A stretch of 44,085 nt of DNA, from NCBI RefSeq assembly GCF_030065885.1, contig NZ_JASJCS010000028.1:1-44085 (forward strand), in the 5' to 3' direction. Below, in pieces: positions 33,022 through 40,848 of this stretch; the stretch's first letter is position 1; every line of letters starts with the position of its first letter. A program made the position numbers and the translations under genes. The stretch comes from Ilumatobacter sp. (GTDB lineage: Bacteria; Actinomycetota; Acidimicrobiia; Acidimicrobiales; Ilumatobacteraceae). Below the pieces are notes generated by a model. The model made no database searches. It was not told the DNA's origin and worked only from the letters and a program-made list of their open reading frames with translations.

Positions 33022-34540
33022 CCGCCGGCGCAGCCGGCCCGACGTCTTCGGGGTTCAGGTCCTCCAGCTCGCGGTGGGCCGTCTCGGGGAACCGCGTGAG
33101 CACGAGGACCACGACGACCAGCTGCCCGAGCGACACGAGCCCGATCACCTGGCTGTAGGGAAGTCCACGGTCGAGGAGTTGGCCGACGAGCAGGAGGCCG
33201 CCGATGCCGCCGATCAGCGCCGATGCGGTCAGCAGCCCCGCGGCCCGCCCCCGGTTCCCCGTCGGGAACATCTCGGCTCGGTAGACGGCGAGCGCGGGGA
33301 ACGCGATGCCGCCGACGAAGCCCCCGCCGAACGCCGAGAGCCACATCGGGGCGTCGTCGACCGAGAACGACAGGAGGACCAGCGCCGTCGCGATCGGGAT
33401 CGTGACCGCGATGAGGCGGCGTCGACCCCGGATGTCCGCGAGCCGACCGCCGACGATCAGGCCGATCCCGGCCGGGGTCGCGGTGGTGAGCGTGAACAGG
33501 GAGATGAGCCCGGCGTCGAACCCGCGGATGTCCCGGAGGTAGCTGTTCTGGAAGAAGCTGGCCGGCGCGACGAAGAAGTTCGCGCCGACCGCCACCGCTG
33601 CGAGGACGGCGAACCGTCGCCGGTCGAGCGGCGGCGCGATGCGGTGCGGACGTTCGAATCGCTTCGTCTCGGGAAGCCGGCGCGCGATGTCGACGGCGAC
33701 GACCAGCCAGATCAGCGTGACGAGGTAGACGAACCGCCATCCGCTGTCGCCGAGGTCGGCGAGGGGCAGCGCCATGACGGCGATGCCGGCGCCGAGCCCG
33801 CTGGCCATCGCCAGCACGCTGACCGCGTAGGCGCGGCTGTTCCGCGGCATCTCCTCGGCGGCGACGACGGCGATCAGGAAGTCGAGGGCGAGCCCGAGCG
33901 GCCGCCCGATCGCCTGCGTCGCGACGAGCAGCGGGAAGCTCGGCGCGAGCGCGCCGAGTGCCGTGATGGTCGGCGCCGCCCAGGCCACGACCCGGATGAC
34001 GCGCTGCCGGCCCACGCGGTCGGCGAGCACGGCGAAGGGGATCGCGATGACGATGCCGGCGCGCACGATCGAACCGGCGACGCCGACGCCGGTGTTGCCG
34101 ACGCCGAAGTCGTCGGCGGCGAACTTCACGGTTTGCGTGAACAGCGTGTTCGTGAACGCCGACGACATCGACGCCGCCGCGAGCAGCCCGAGGATGAGCG
34201 CCTGCCGCTTCGAGATCTGGTCGGGCGGTGCCCACCAGGGCGACCGGCCACGCGCCACGTCGGGTGCGCCGTTGCGTCGCCCGAGCAGGGCGCGCACGGG
34301 CAGCGCGAACAACCAGCCGAACCACGGAATCGCGAGGTGGTACTCGGTCGTCTCGATCAGCTGGCCGTCCCGCTCCGCGATGCGACGTCGATAGGTGCCG
34401 AACGGGCCGGTCTCCTGCTCGAAGACGCCGTCCCCGCACGCTCGTTCGATCAGTAGGTCACGGCGCGGGCTGGCGAGGCGTTCGCGAACGGCGGGTTCGT
34501 CCGGCCACGCGCGGGTGACCGTCCGACGCCCTGTGAGCAC
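32999..34540 (-). CDS. MFS transporter with about 100-residue soluble N-terminal region
   Basis: 513 residues. Twelve membrane helices span about 112-490. The MFS loop signature is in VLADRVGRQRVIRV after helix 2, with its pseudo-repeat in GGRLADIRGRRRLI. The N-terminal 105 residues are soluble and include GTYRRRIAERDGQLIETTEYHLAIPWFGWLFALPV-type sequence leading to an amphipathic segment, an uncommon addition for MFS proteins. The substrate is unknown. GTG 34540 has TATGCT 6 nt upstream. The 3' end overlaps the hydrolase gene by 23 bp; the gene is divergent from murA. Confidence 0.88.
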   Translation of the reverse strand: MLTGRRTVTRAWPDEPAVRERLASPRRDLLIERACGDGVFEQETGPFGTYRRRIAERDGQLIETTEYHLAIPWFGWLFALPVRALLGRRNGAPDVARGRSPWWAPPDQISKRQALILGLLAAASMSSAFTNTLFTQTVKFAADDFGVGNTGVGVAGSIVRAGIVIAIPFAVLADRVGRQRVIRVVAWAAPTITALGALAPSFPLLVATQAIGRPLGLALDFLIAVVAAEEMPRNSRAYAVSVLAMASGLGAGIAVMALPLADLGDSGWRFVYLVTLIWLVVAVDIARRLPETKRFERPHRIAPPLDRRRFAVLAAVAVGANFFVAPASFFQNSYLRDIRGFDAGLISLFTLTTATPAGIGLIVGGRLADIRGRRRLIAVTIPIATALVLLSFSVDDAPMWLSAFGGGFVGGIAFPALAVYRAEMFPTGNRGRAAGLLTASALIGGIGGLLLVGQLLDRGLPYSQVIGLVSLGQLVVVVLVLTRFPETAHRELEDLNPEDVGPAAPAVTESHGP

Positions 34541-34546
34541 GGCCGG

Positions 34547-34552
34547 AGCATA
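34547..34552 (-). promoter_or_regulatory. -10 box TATGCT, leaderless start of MFS gene
   Basis: On the minus strand TATGCT ends 6 nt before GTG 34540. Confidence 0.6.
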
Positions 34553-34621
34553 CTGGCGTACCCGAACCAGGCGCCGTCGGAGCGGCTACGACGAGTCCGA
34601 GGGTCGCCCGAAGCTCGGGTC

Positions 34622-34627
34622 CATACT
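34622..34627 (+). promoter_or_regulatory. -10 box CATACT before murA
   Basis: CATACT ends 6 nt before GTG 34634 (9 nt before ATG 34637), fitting a leaderless start. Confidence 0.5.
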
Positions 34628-34633
34628 GATGGG

Positions 34634-35938
34634 GTGATGACCGATCGAGTGACCACAGCCGAGGGGTCGGGCGGCGACTGCTGCATTGCGGTGCGCAACA
34701 CCGGGCCGCTGTCCGGCGAGGTCGCCGTCCCCGGCGCGAAGAACTCGGTGCTCAAGCTGATGGCTGCGAGCCTGCTCGCCGACGGCACGTTCGAGCTCTC
34801 GAACGTGCCCGACATCATCGACGTCTCGATCATGGCCGAGCTTCTGCGCGCGATCGGCGCCGAGGTCGAGGTTCTGGGACGGGGCGCCGTGACGATCCGC
34901 AACACCGGCGACCTCACGCCGGTGGCGCCGTTCGAGCTCGTCGAGCAGATGCGGGCCTCGATCAACGTGCTCGGTCCGCTCCTGACCCGCTGCGGGCACG
35001 TGCGGCTCTCGATGCCCGGTGGCGACGATTTTGGCAGCCGACCGATCGACATGCACATCGCAGGGCTCGAGGCGATGGGCGCGTCGTTCTCCTACGGCGA
35101 GGACTACGTCGAGGCGAGTGTCGATCGCCTCCGCGGTGCCGACATCATGTTCAAGTTCCCGAGCGTCGGTGCCACCGAGAACCTCGTCACCGCCGCGGTC
35201 TACGCCGACGGGGTGACGACCCTCGAGAACGCTGCACGCGAGCCCGAGATCATCGATCTGTGCGAGTACCTGGTCGCGATGGGCGCGCAGATCGAGGGCA
35301 TCGGCACGTCACAGCTCAGGATCACGGGCGTCGCGCCGGGTTCGCTACGCGCCTGCGAACACGAGACCGTGCCCGACCGCATCCAGGCTGCGACGTACAT
35401 CGCGGCGTGCGCGGTCTCGGGTGGGCGGCTCGACCTGCTGAACGCCCAGGCCGGCCACATGCAGATGGTGCTGACGAGGTTCCGCGACATGGGCCTCGAG
35501 TTCGAGCCGTTGCCGTACGGTCTCCGCGTCGCCGCCCCCGGACGCCTGCGGTCGACCGACTTCGCCACGTTGCCCTACCCGGGCATCGCCACCGACTACA
35601 AACCGTTGATCACCACGATGCTCTCGGTCGCCGAGGGCGTCGGCATCGTCACCGAGAACCTCTACCCGGGTCGCTTCCGGTACGTCGAAGAGCTCCAGCG
35701 GCTCGGTGCCGACATCCGGACCGATGGGCACCACGCCGTCATCCGCGGTGTCCCCCGCCTCGTTGCGGCCGAGGTCACGGCGCACGACATCCGCGCCGGC
35801 GCAGCGATGGTCGTGGCCGGTCTCGCAGCCGAAGGCACCACCACGATCACGGGCGTGCACCACATCGACCGTGGCTACGACGACCTCGTCGGCCGGCTGC
35901 AGCGCATCGGCGCCGACATCACCCGATTCGACGCCTGA
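34634..35938 (+). CDS. murA: UDP-N-acetylglucosamine 1-carboxyvinyltransferase (MurA), Cys-to-Asp type
   Basis: 434 residues. Transfers enolpyruvate from PEP to UDP-GlcNAc, the first committed step of peptidoglycan synthesis. PGAKNSVLKLMAASLLADG carries the substrate-binding lysine and asparagine. The catalytic loop reads MPGGDDFGSRPIDMHIAGLEAMGA: the position of E. coli Cys115, the residue alkylated by fosfomycin, is Asp (residue 131 here). The same change in mycobacterial MurA gives intrinsic fosfomycin resistance. KFPSVGATENL and DRIQAATYIAA are also conserved. GTG 34634 is immediately followed by ATG 34637; either may start translation. Confidence 0.97.
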   Translation: MMTDRVTTAEGSGGDCCIAVRNTGPLSGEVAVPGAKNSVLKLMAASLLADGTFELSNVPDIIDVSIMAELLRAIGAEVEVLGRGAVTIRNTGDLTPVAPFELVEQMRASINVLGPLLTRCGHVRLSMPGGDDFGSRPIDMHIAGLEAMGASFSYGEDYVEASVDRLRGADIMFKFPSVGATENLVTAAVYADGVTTLENAAREPEIIDLCEYLVAMGAQIEGIGTSQLRITGVAPGSLRACEHETVPDRIQAATYIAACAVSGGRLDLLNAQAGHMQMVLTRFRDMGLEFEPLPYGLRVAAPGRLRSTDFATLPYPGIATDYKPLITTMLSVAEGVGIVTENLYPGRFRYVEELQRLGADIRTDGHHAVIRGVPRLVAAEVTAHDIRAGAAMVVAGLAAEGTTTITGVHHIDRGYDDLVGRLQRIGADITRFDA

Positions 35939-36215
35939 CCCGCTCCGCAGTGCTGATCGGGTTGCGCCCGACCGGCACAACTGGATCGGCTGACCTGCGG
36001 GGCTGGCCGGCTCCGCCCCGCTGCGCCGCTCGCCCGCCGCATCGCGGTGCCGGTTCTGCGCCCGGTGGCTCCGCCGGACCGACCACGTCGGATCTGGCTC
36101 GGCCTGGCAGAGCTCGTCGTTTCCGCGACCGCGCCTCGACGCTCGCGCACCGCTCGTCGGTGCGGTTTCGACGCCGAGGGATCGGGCTCCGCCGGGCTCT
36201 CGCGTACCGATCTGC
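35939..36215. other. gene-free region after murA
   Basis: 277 bp between murA and the convergent 53-codon gene, with no supported frame. It is very G+C-rich, with repeated short motifs such as ggctccgcc and ctgcgccgctcg, related in character to the gap after the ATP synthase operon. It contains the hairpin listed separately. Confidence 0.5.
36146..36164. terminator. possible terminator hairpin between convergent genes
   Basis: CGCACCG-ctcgt-CGGTGCG forms a perfect 7-bp stem with a 5-nt loop, followed by gttt on the plus strand. It lies between murA and the minus-strand 53-codon gene. The T tract is weak, so this is tentative. Confidence 0.35.
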
Positions 36216-36377
36216 TCAGGGCTTCGGTGCCGGCGCTTCGTCGTCGGCCGCGGCCTGCGCGTCGACGCGGCGCTTCGCGAGCGCCAGGACCCCGATGATC
36301 AGCACGATCGGTCCCCCCACGAGCAGGATCTCGTCCCAGCCACCCTGATGGGCGATCAGCGCGGGGATCGTCTCCAT
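36216..36377 (-). CDS. 53-residue single-pass membrane protein
   Basis: Begins METIPALIAHQGGWDEI, then a hydrophobic helix (ILLVGGPIVLIIGVLALA) followed by KRR and an acidic Ala/Pro tail. The topology (outside or short N-terminus, basic cytoplasmic flank) is that of a small integral membrane protein. ATG 36377 has TACGAT 8 nt upstream, giving a credible leaderless promoter and raising confidence that it is real. Function unknown; it is divergent from the NifU-like gene. Confidence 0.65.
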   Translation of the reverse strand: METIPALIAHQGGWDEILLVGGPIVLIIGVLALAKRRVDAQAAADDEAPAPKP

Positions 36378-36385
36378 GGCTCGGA

Positions 36386-36391
36386 ATCGTA
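36386..36391 (-). promoter_or_regulatory. -10 box TACGAT of the 53-residue membrane protein gene
   Basis: On the minus strand TACGAT ends 8 nt before ATG 36377. Confidence 0.5.
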
Positions 36392-36420
36392 CGGGGTTCG
36401 CTGATTGAATGGTCGCTGCC

Positions 36421-36678
36421 ATGCGTGCCCAAGTCGAAGCCTGCATCGAAGTCATTCGCCCGGCCCTCCAGGCCGACAACGGCGATGTCGAGCTGGTCGA
36501 CGTCGACGAGTCGAGCGGCGTCGTCACGGTCCGCCTGGTCGGGGCCTGCGGGACGTGTCCGGTCTCGACGCAGACGCTGAAGGGTGGCATCGAGCGAATC
36601 ATGCGAGACCGCGTCGACGGGGTCACCGAGGTGGTCAACATCGCCGAGGCCGAAGCGGCGATCGACAGCGCCGTCTGA
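36421..36678 (+). CDS. NifU-like (C-terminal domain) iron-sulfur cluster scaffold protein
   Basis: 85-residue protein, only the Nfu/NifU C-terminal domain. LQADNGDVELVDVDE and VRLVGACGTCPVSTQTLKGGIERIM contain the CxxC motif that holds a transient Fe-S cluster in a dimer. It would deliver clusters to target proteins in the cytoplasm. ATG 36421 is preferred; an in-frame ATG at 36409 is also possible. MeaB-like GTPase follows after 6 bp, so the two are probably one transcript. Confidence 0.9.
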   Translation: MRAQVEACIEVIRPALQADNGDVELVDVDESSGVVTVRLVGACGTCPVSTQTLKGGIERIMRDRVDGVTEVVNIAEAEAAIDSAV

Positions 36679-36684
36679 GCGGCC

Positions 36685-37644
36685 ATGGCGAGATCGAGCG
36701 ACCCCCACGACCTGTTCGCGTCCGCTCAGAACGGAGACCGAGGTGCGATCGCCCGGCTGCTCTCGTTCATCGAGCGCGGCGGCGAGCCGGGGCGGCTCGT
36801 CGGTCGGCTCGCGTATCCGCTGAGCGGCGAGGGCTACACCGTCGGGTTGACGGGCGCACCCGGCGCCGGGAAGAGCTCGCTCACGAGCGCGCTCATCGGC
36901 CACCTCCGGTCACTCGAGCTCGAGGTCGCCGTGCTGGCGATCGACCCGTCGTCGCCGTTCACCGGCGGCGCCATCCTCGGCGACCGCGTGCGCATGCAGG
37001 ACCACGCCACCGACCCGGGCGTCTTCATCCGGTCGATGGCCACCCGCGGGCACCTCGGCGGGCTCGCTCTCGCCACCCCCGAGGCGGTCAGGTTGCTCGA
37101 CGCGATCGGCCGGCGGTGGATCCTCGTCGAGACGGTCGGCGTCGGGCAGGTCGAGGTCGAGGTCGCCGGGAAGGCCGACACCACCGTGGTCGTCGTCAAC
37201 CCGGGATGGGGCGACAGCGTCCAGGCGAACAAGGCCGGCCTGATGGAGATCGCCGACGTGTTCGTCATCAACAAGGCCGACCGCAACGGTGTCGACGAGA
37301 CGCGTCGTGACCTCGAGCAGATGCTCGAGCTGTCCGATCTCCCGAGCGATGCGTGGCGCCCGCCGATCGTGCCCACCGTGGCCACCGACGGCACCGGCGC
37401 CAGCGACCTGTGGGAGGCGGTCGGCGCACACCGCGAACACGCGGAACGGAGCGGTCAGCTCGCGAAGCGACGCTCGTTCCGGTCGAGCGAAGAGCTCCGA
37501 GAGATCGTGGCCAACCGGTTGCGCGAGCGAGCTCGCGACATCTGCACCGGCGATCGCTGGGACGCCCTCTCCGCCGCGGTGGCCGACCACTCCACCGACC
37601 CGTGGACGGCCGCCGACGACATGCTCGCCGGCGTCGACGCCTGA
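36685..37644 (+). CDS. MeaB/ArgK-family P-loop GTPase (methylmalonyl-CoA mutase chaperone)
   Basis: 319-residue G3E-family GTPase that protects and loads the B12 cofactor of methylmalonyl-CoA mutase or related mutases. P-loop GAPGAGKSSLTSAL, LAIDPSSPFTGGAILGDRVRM, IRSMATRGHLGGLA, switch region ETVGVGQVEVEV and NKAD for guanine recognition are all present. The C-terminal dimerisation helices are present. The mutase itself is not in the window. It is followed 48 bp later by an enoyl-CoA hydratase, which fits acyl-CoA catabolism. Confidence 0.94.
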   Translation: MARSSDPHDLFASAQNGDRGAIARLLSFIERGGEPGRLVGRLAYPLSGEGYTVGLTGAPGAGKSSLTSALIGHLRSLELEVAVLAIDPSSPFTGGAILGDRVRMQDHATDPGVFIRSMATRGHLGGLALATPEAVRLLDAIGRRWILVETVGVGQVEVEVAGKADTTVVVVNPGWGDSVQANKAGLMEIADVFVINKADRNGVDETRRDLEQMLELSDLPSDAWRPPIVPTVATDGTGASDLWEAVGAHREHAERSGQLAKRRSFRSSEELREIVANRLRERARDICTGDRWDALSAAVADHSTDPWTAADDMLAGVDA

Positions 37645-37680
37645 TCGGCGTTCGACACCGCCGGTCGATCGGTGATCGAC

Positions 37681-37686
37681 CAAGAT
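37681..37686 (+). promoter_or_regulatory. weak -10 box CAAGAT before enoyl-CoA hydratase gene
   Basis: CAAGAT ends 6 nt before ATG 37693; it keeps the A at position 2 and T at position 6 only. Confidence 0.3.
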
Positions 37687-37692
37687 GGCGCG

Positions 37693-38469
37693 ATGGATGA
37701 ACCGGTGGTCCTGCTCGAGCGACGTGACGACGGCGTCGCCGTCGTGACGCTCAACAACGGCAAGGTGAACGCCCTCTCAGGGGCCGTGGTGGCCGCGCTC
37801 CACCAGATCGCCGATTCGTTGACGGCGGAGCCGCCCGCCGCCGTCGTCGTGACCGGAGGCGAGCGGATCTTCGCCGCCGGGGCCGACATCAGCGAGTTCG
37901 GTGGGCCCGACGAGGCCCGTGCGATCACCGACAGCTTCCACGGCGCGCTCGATGCCGTTGCGGCGGTGCCCCGATTCGTGATCGCCGCAGTTGCGGGGTA
38001 CGCGCTCGGCGGGGGCTGCGAGTTGGCGTTGGCCTGCGACTACCGCATCGCGTCCGAGAAGGCCGTGTTCGGCCAGCCCGAGATCTTGTTGGGCACGATC
38101 CCCGGCGGTGGTGGAACGCAGCGACTCGCCAGGCAGGTCGGCCCGAGCCGGGCGAAGGAGCTCTGCATCACCGGCCGGCAGGTGGCCGCCGACGAGGCAC
38201 TGCGGATCGGTCTCGCCGACGAGGTGGTCGCCCACGACGGGCTGCACGATCGAGCGTTGTCGCTCGCCGCGGAGTGCGCTCGCGGCGCAGTGCTCGCTCA
38301 GTCGTTCGCGAAGTCGGCGATCGATCGCGGCCTGTCGACGTCGCTGGCCGACGGCCTGTTGATCGAACGTGATGCGTTCGTCGACTCGTTCCGCACCGAG
38401 GACAGCCAGATCGGCGTCAAGAGCTTCCTCGAGCACGGGCCGGGCAAGGCGGAGTTCACCGGCACCTGA
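37693..38469 (+). CDS. enoyl-CoA hydratase/isomerase family protein
   Basis: 258-residue crotonase-fold enzyme, probably hydrating trans-2-enoyl-CoA in fatty acid or amino acid breakdown. FAAGADISEF forms the first oxyanion-hole strand, and AGYALGGGCELALACDYRIAS the second with the catalytic glutamate region. FGQPEILLGTIPGGGGTQRL provides the second acidic residue. In-frame GTG 37672 is possible, but ATG 37693 gives the usual start (MDEPVVLLER) and has a -10-like box. The exact acyl substrate cannot be deduced. Confidence 0.93.
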   Translation: MDEPVVLLERRDDGVAVVTLNNGKVNALSGAVVAALHQIADSLTAEPPAAVVVTGGERIFAAGADISEFGGPDEARAITDSFHGALDAVAAVPRFVIAAVAGYALGGGCELALACDYRIASEKAVFGQPEILLGTIPGGGGTQRLARQVGPSRAKELCITGRQVAADEALRIGLADEVVAHDGLHDRALSLAAECARGAVLAQSFAKSAIDRGLSTSLADGLLIERDAFVDSFRTEDSQIGVKSFLEHGPGKAEFTGT

Positions 38470-38506
38470 GCGGCCGTCCACGCGGCCCCCCCGGCGGTCG
38501 CCACCG

Positions 38507-39664
38507 CTAGGGCGACAGCGCCTCGTGGTAGACGGTCACGGTCCTCACGGCGATCGCATCCCACGAGTACGACGCCTCGATCAGATCCTGGCCGCGCCTG
38601 ACCAGTTCGTCCGCGAGCTGCTGGTCGGTGAGCAGGCGCTCGATGCAGTCCGCCAGGGCATCGGCGTTGCCGGGTTCGAACAGCAGCGCCGATCCTGTGC
38701 CGCCGACCAGCTCGGCGAGCCCACCCGTGTCGGCCACGATCAGGGGAGCACCGGCTGCGATGGCTTCGAGCGCCACCAGCCCGAACGGCTCGTACAGCGA
38801 CGGGATGACCACGCAGCCGGCTCGGTGGATCGCGGCACGGAGCTCGTTGTCGTTGAGGAAGCCGGGGAGGTCGATGAGGTCGCCGACGCCGGCGATGTCG
38901 ATCTGCGACTGCAGCTCGGGCAGGTAGCTGCCGCGCCCCGCGATCACGCACTCCAGTCCGGCGACGCGGTACCGCAGCGCGCTGATCGCTCTGGCCAGCA
39001 CCTGGAAGCCCTTCTCGTACTGCACGCGCCCCCACGCCAGCACGACGCCACCGCGGGCGTCCACCGGCTGCTCGTCGGGGCCGGCCGTCGCCCACCAGGC
39101 GGGATCGATGCCCGCCGGGATGCGGCGCACGTGCTCGGGATCCATCTCGAACCCGTCGACGATCTCGCGCACCATCAGCTTCGTCGACGCGATGACGCGT
39201 CTCGAGCAGTGGGCCTGCCACCACTCGACGCTGTTGATGTCGGTCGGCGTACCGGGCGAGAGATGACCGCCGTGCCGACCGCGTTCGGTGCCGTGGAACG
39301 TCGTCACGATCGGTGTCGTGAACAGCGATGCCAGCACGCTCGCCGCCCACGCGACGTTCCAGTCGTGCGCGTGCACGATGTCGGGGCGCCATTCGCCGAG
39401 GCGACCGCTGGTCGCGACCATCGCATGGTTCGCCGATGCGGCGTTCGCGACCTCGTCGTCGGGCAACCAGGGCAGTTCGACGTCGGCCCGCAGCACGCGC
39501 ACCCCGGCGGCCGTGCTGTCGGGTTCGGTCCCGGCGACGCGGCGGGTGATGACCACCACGTCGTGGCCGGCCCGCTCGAGTGCGTGGGCGAGTCCGTCGA
39601 CGTGCGCTGCCGTGCCCCCCGCCGACGTCGGCGGGAACTCCCACGAGAGCATGAGGACGCGCAC
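38507..39664 (-). CDS. GT4-family glycosyltransferase (glycogen/starch synthase-like)
   Basis: 385-residue GT-B fold enzyme. It starts MRVLMLSWEFPPTSAGGTAAHVDGLAHAL, the sugar-nucleotide glycosyltransferase N-domain, and carries VLAWGRVQYEKGFQVL and the EX7E motif in SLYEPFGLVALEA. The start is GTG 39664: TAACGT lies 7 nt upstream and the longer frame (to 39775) adds an unlikely basic stretch. Similarity is to actinobacterial alpha-glucan synthases of the GlgM/GlgA type, but an envelope glycan role is equally possible. galT lies 123 bp upstream on the same strand. Confidence 0.9.
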   Translation of the reverse strand: MRVLMLSWEFPPTSAGGTAAHVDGLAHALERAGHDVVVITRRVAGTEPDSTAAGVRVLRADVELPWLPDDEVANAASANHAMVATSGRLGEWRPDIVHAHDWNVAWAASVLASLFTTPIVTTFHGTERGRHGGHLSPGTPTDINSVEWWQAHCSRRVIASTKLMVREIVDGFEMDPEHVRRIPAGIDPAWWATAGPDEQPVDARGGVVLAWGRVQYEKGFQVLARAISALRYRVAGLECVIAGRGSYLPELQSQIDIAGVGDLIDLPGFLNDNELRAAIHRAGCVVIPSLYEPFGLVALEAIAAGAPLIVADTGGLAELVGGTGSALLFEPGNADALADCIERLLTDQQLADELVRRGQDLIEASYSWDAIAVRTVTVYHEALSP

Positions 39665-39671
39665 CGGGCGC

Positions 39672-39677
39672 ACGTTA
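39672..39677 (-). promoter_or_regulatory. -10 box TAACGT, leaderless start of glycosyltransferase gene
   Basis: On the minus strand TAACGT ends 7 nt before GTG 39664, deciding between several possible starts. Confidence 0.55.
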
Positions 39678-39787
39678 GTGTCGCCGCCCCGCTGGGGGTC
39701 CCCCGAGGCCGAGGCGGGAGTGGGTGGTGACTTCCGACGGCGGCTGCGCTCTCGGATCGGCCGGACAGCGCCCACCGGCGCCGGCGC

Positions 39788-40777
39788 TCAGGCGCCGGTC
39801 AGCGCCGCTGCGCTGCGCAGCGTCTCGGCTGCCTGCTCGGGCGGCACGATGTTGATGAGCACCCCGGTGCCACGCTCGAACCCCGCCTGGGTCACGAGGT
39901 TGGGCCAGACGTGGATGTGCCAGTGGTACTCGCCCGTGTGTGCGTGCGGCGCGGTGTGGAAGCCGACGTTGTAGGCGACGTCGCCGAGCGCTCGGTTGAG
40001 GAACGCAGTCGCGTCGCGCAGCGATCGCCCGACCGCCTCGAGGGAGGTCGTGTCGGCGTCCTGCAGGTGCAGCTCGTGACGGCGCGGCACGATGAGCAGC
40101 TCGTAGGGGGAACCGCTCCAGTACGGGCAGATGACGGCGACGTCGTCGGTGGCGAAGACGACGCGCTCACCGGCGGCGAGCTCGGCTTCGACCGTGGTGC
40201 ACAGCAGGCAACCGCCGACGAAGCGGGCGAACGCTCGCTCTTCGTCGAGCACCTCGCCGGGAACGAACGGCAGGCCGAGCAGCTGCCCGTGGGGGTGGGC
40301 GAGCGACGCGCCGGCTTCGCGTCCGTGGTTGATGATCGCTTGGGTATAACGGATGTGCGGGATGCCGGCGTGGTCGATGAACCGTCGCTTGAGCGCCAGC
40401 ATGAAGTCGCCGGCCGCCTCGTCGTCGAGCCGATCGAGCGAGGTCGCGTGGTCGGGGGTGTAGACGAACACCTCGTGGATGCCGGTGCCCTCGGCCATGA
40501 CGTGGACGGGGCCCTCGTGGTGGACGGCGAACCCCTCGTCGCCGTGGAACGCGGGGTACAGGTTGGGAACGACCCGGAGCGTCCAGTCGCCGCCCTCGCC
40601 GACGGTCTCGAGTGCGGGCGGCGTCGACTCCTCGTTGCCCGGGCAGAAGGGGCACGGCCGCGCAGGGTCGTCGTCGTTGAGGTCGCTGCGGGGCGCGAAG
40701 TCGGTCGGCCGCTGGGCCCGCTCGGCGACGATGGTGACCCACCGACCCGTCAGCTGGTTCAACCGCATCTGACTCAT
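39788..40777 (-). CDS. galT: galactose-1-phosphate uridylyltransferase
   Basis: 329-residue HIT-superfamily enzyme of the Leloir pathway, exchanging UMP between UDP-glucose and galactose 1-phosphate. CPFCPGNEE near residue 38 supplies zinc cysteines. HPHGQLLGLPFVPG contains the catalytic HxH histidine pair that is uridylylated. HTGEYHWHIHVWPN is the C-terminal His-rich domain. ATG 40777 is used; TAGGCT lies 9 nt upstream. A LacI-family operator sits further upstream (40826-40839), suggesting sugar control. galE and galK are not in the window. Confidence 0.95.
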   Translation of the reverse strand: MSQMRLNQLTGRWVTIVAERAQRPTDFAPRSDLNDDDPARPCPFCPGNEESTPPALETVGEGGDWTLRVVPNLYPAFHGDEGFAVHHEGPVHVMAEGTGIHEVFVYTPDHATSLDRLDDEAAGDFMLALKRRFIDHAGIPHIRYTQAIINHGREAGASLAHPHGQLLGLPFVPGEVLDEERAFARFVGGCLLCTTVEAELAAGERVVFATDDVAVICPYWSGSPYELLIVPRRHELHLQDADTTSLEAVGRSLRDATAFLNRALGDVAYNVGFHTAPHAHTGEYHWHIHVWPNLVTQAGFERGTGVLINIVPPEQAAETLRSAAALTGA

Positions 40778-40786
40778 CGTCGTCTC

Positions 40787-40792
40787 AGCCTA
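40787..40792 (-). promoter_or_regulatory. -10 box TAGGCT of galT
   Basis: On the minus strand TAGGCT ends 9 nt before ATG 40777, so the mRNA would have at most 2-3 leader nucleotides. Confidence 0.45.
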
Positions 40793-40825
40793 GGGGGCCA
40801 TCGGGTGCCTGTGCGGACATCTGCG

Positions 40826-40839
40826 TGCAAACGCTTACA
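40826..40839. promoter_or_regulatory. LacI-family operator TGCAAACGCTTACA upstream of galT
   Basis: The 14-mer fits TGnAAnCGnTTnCA, the general operator of LacI/GalR-type regulators, with the central CG and near-complete dyad symmetry. It lies about 34-47 bp upstream of the galT -10 box, in the gap between the methyltransferase and galT. No LacI-type gene is in the window. Recognition is by known consensus; binding is inferred. Confidence 0.55.
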
Positions 40840-40848
40840 GGGCCGTCG

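Noticed and set aside
33074..34456. 460-codon plus-strand frame opposite the MFS gene
   Set aside because: Highly charged repetitive product without domains; the opposite strand encodes twelve membrane helices and MFS motifs.
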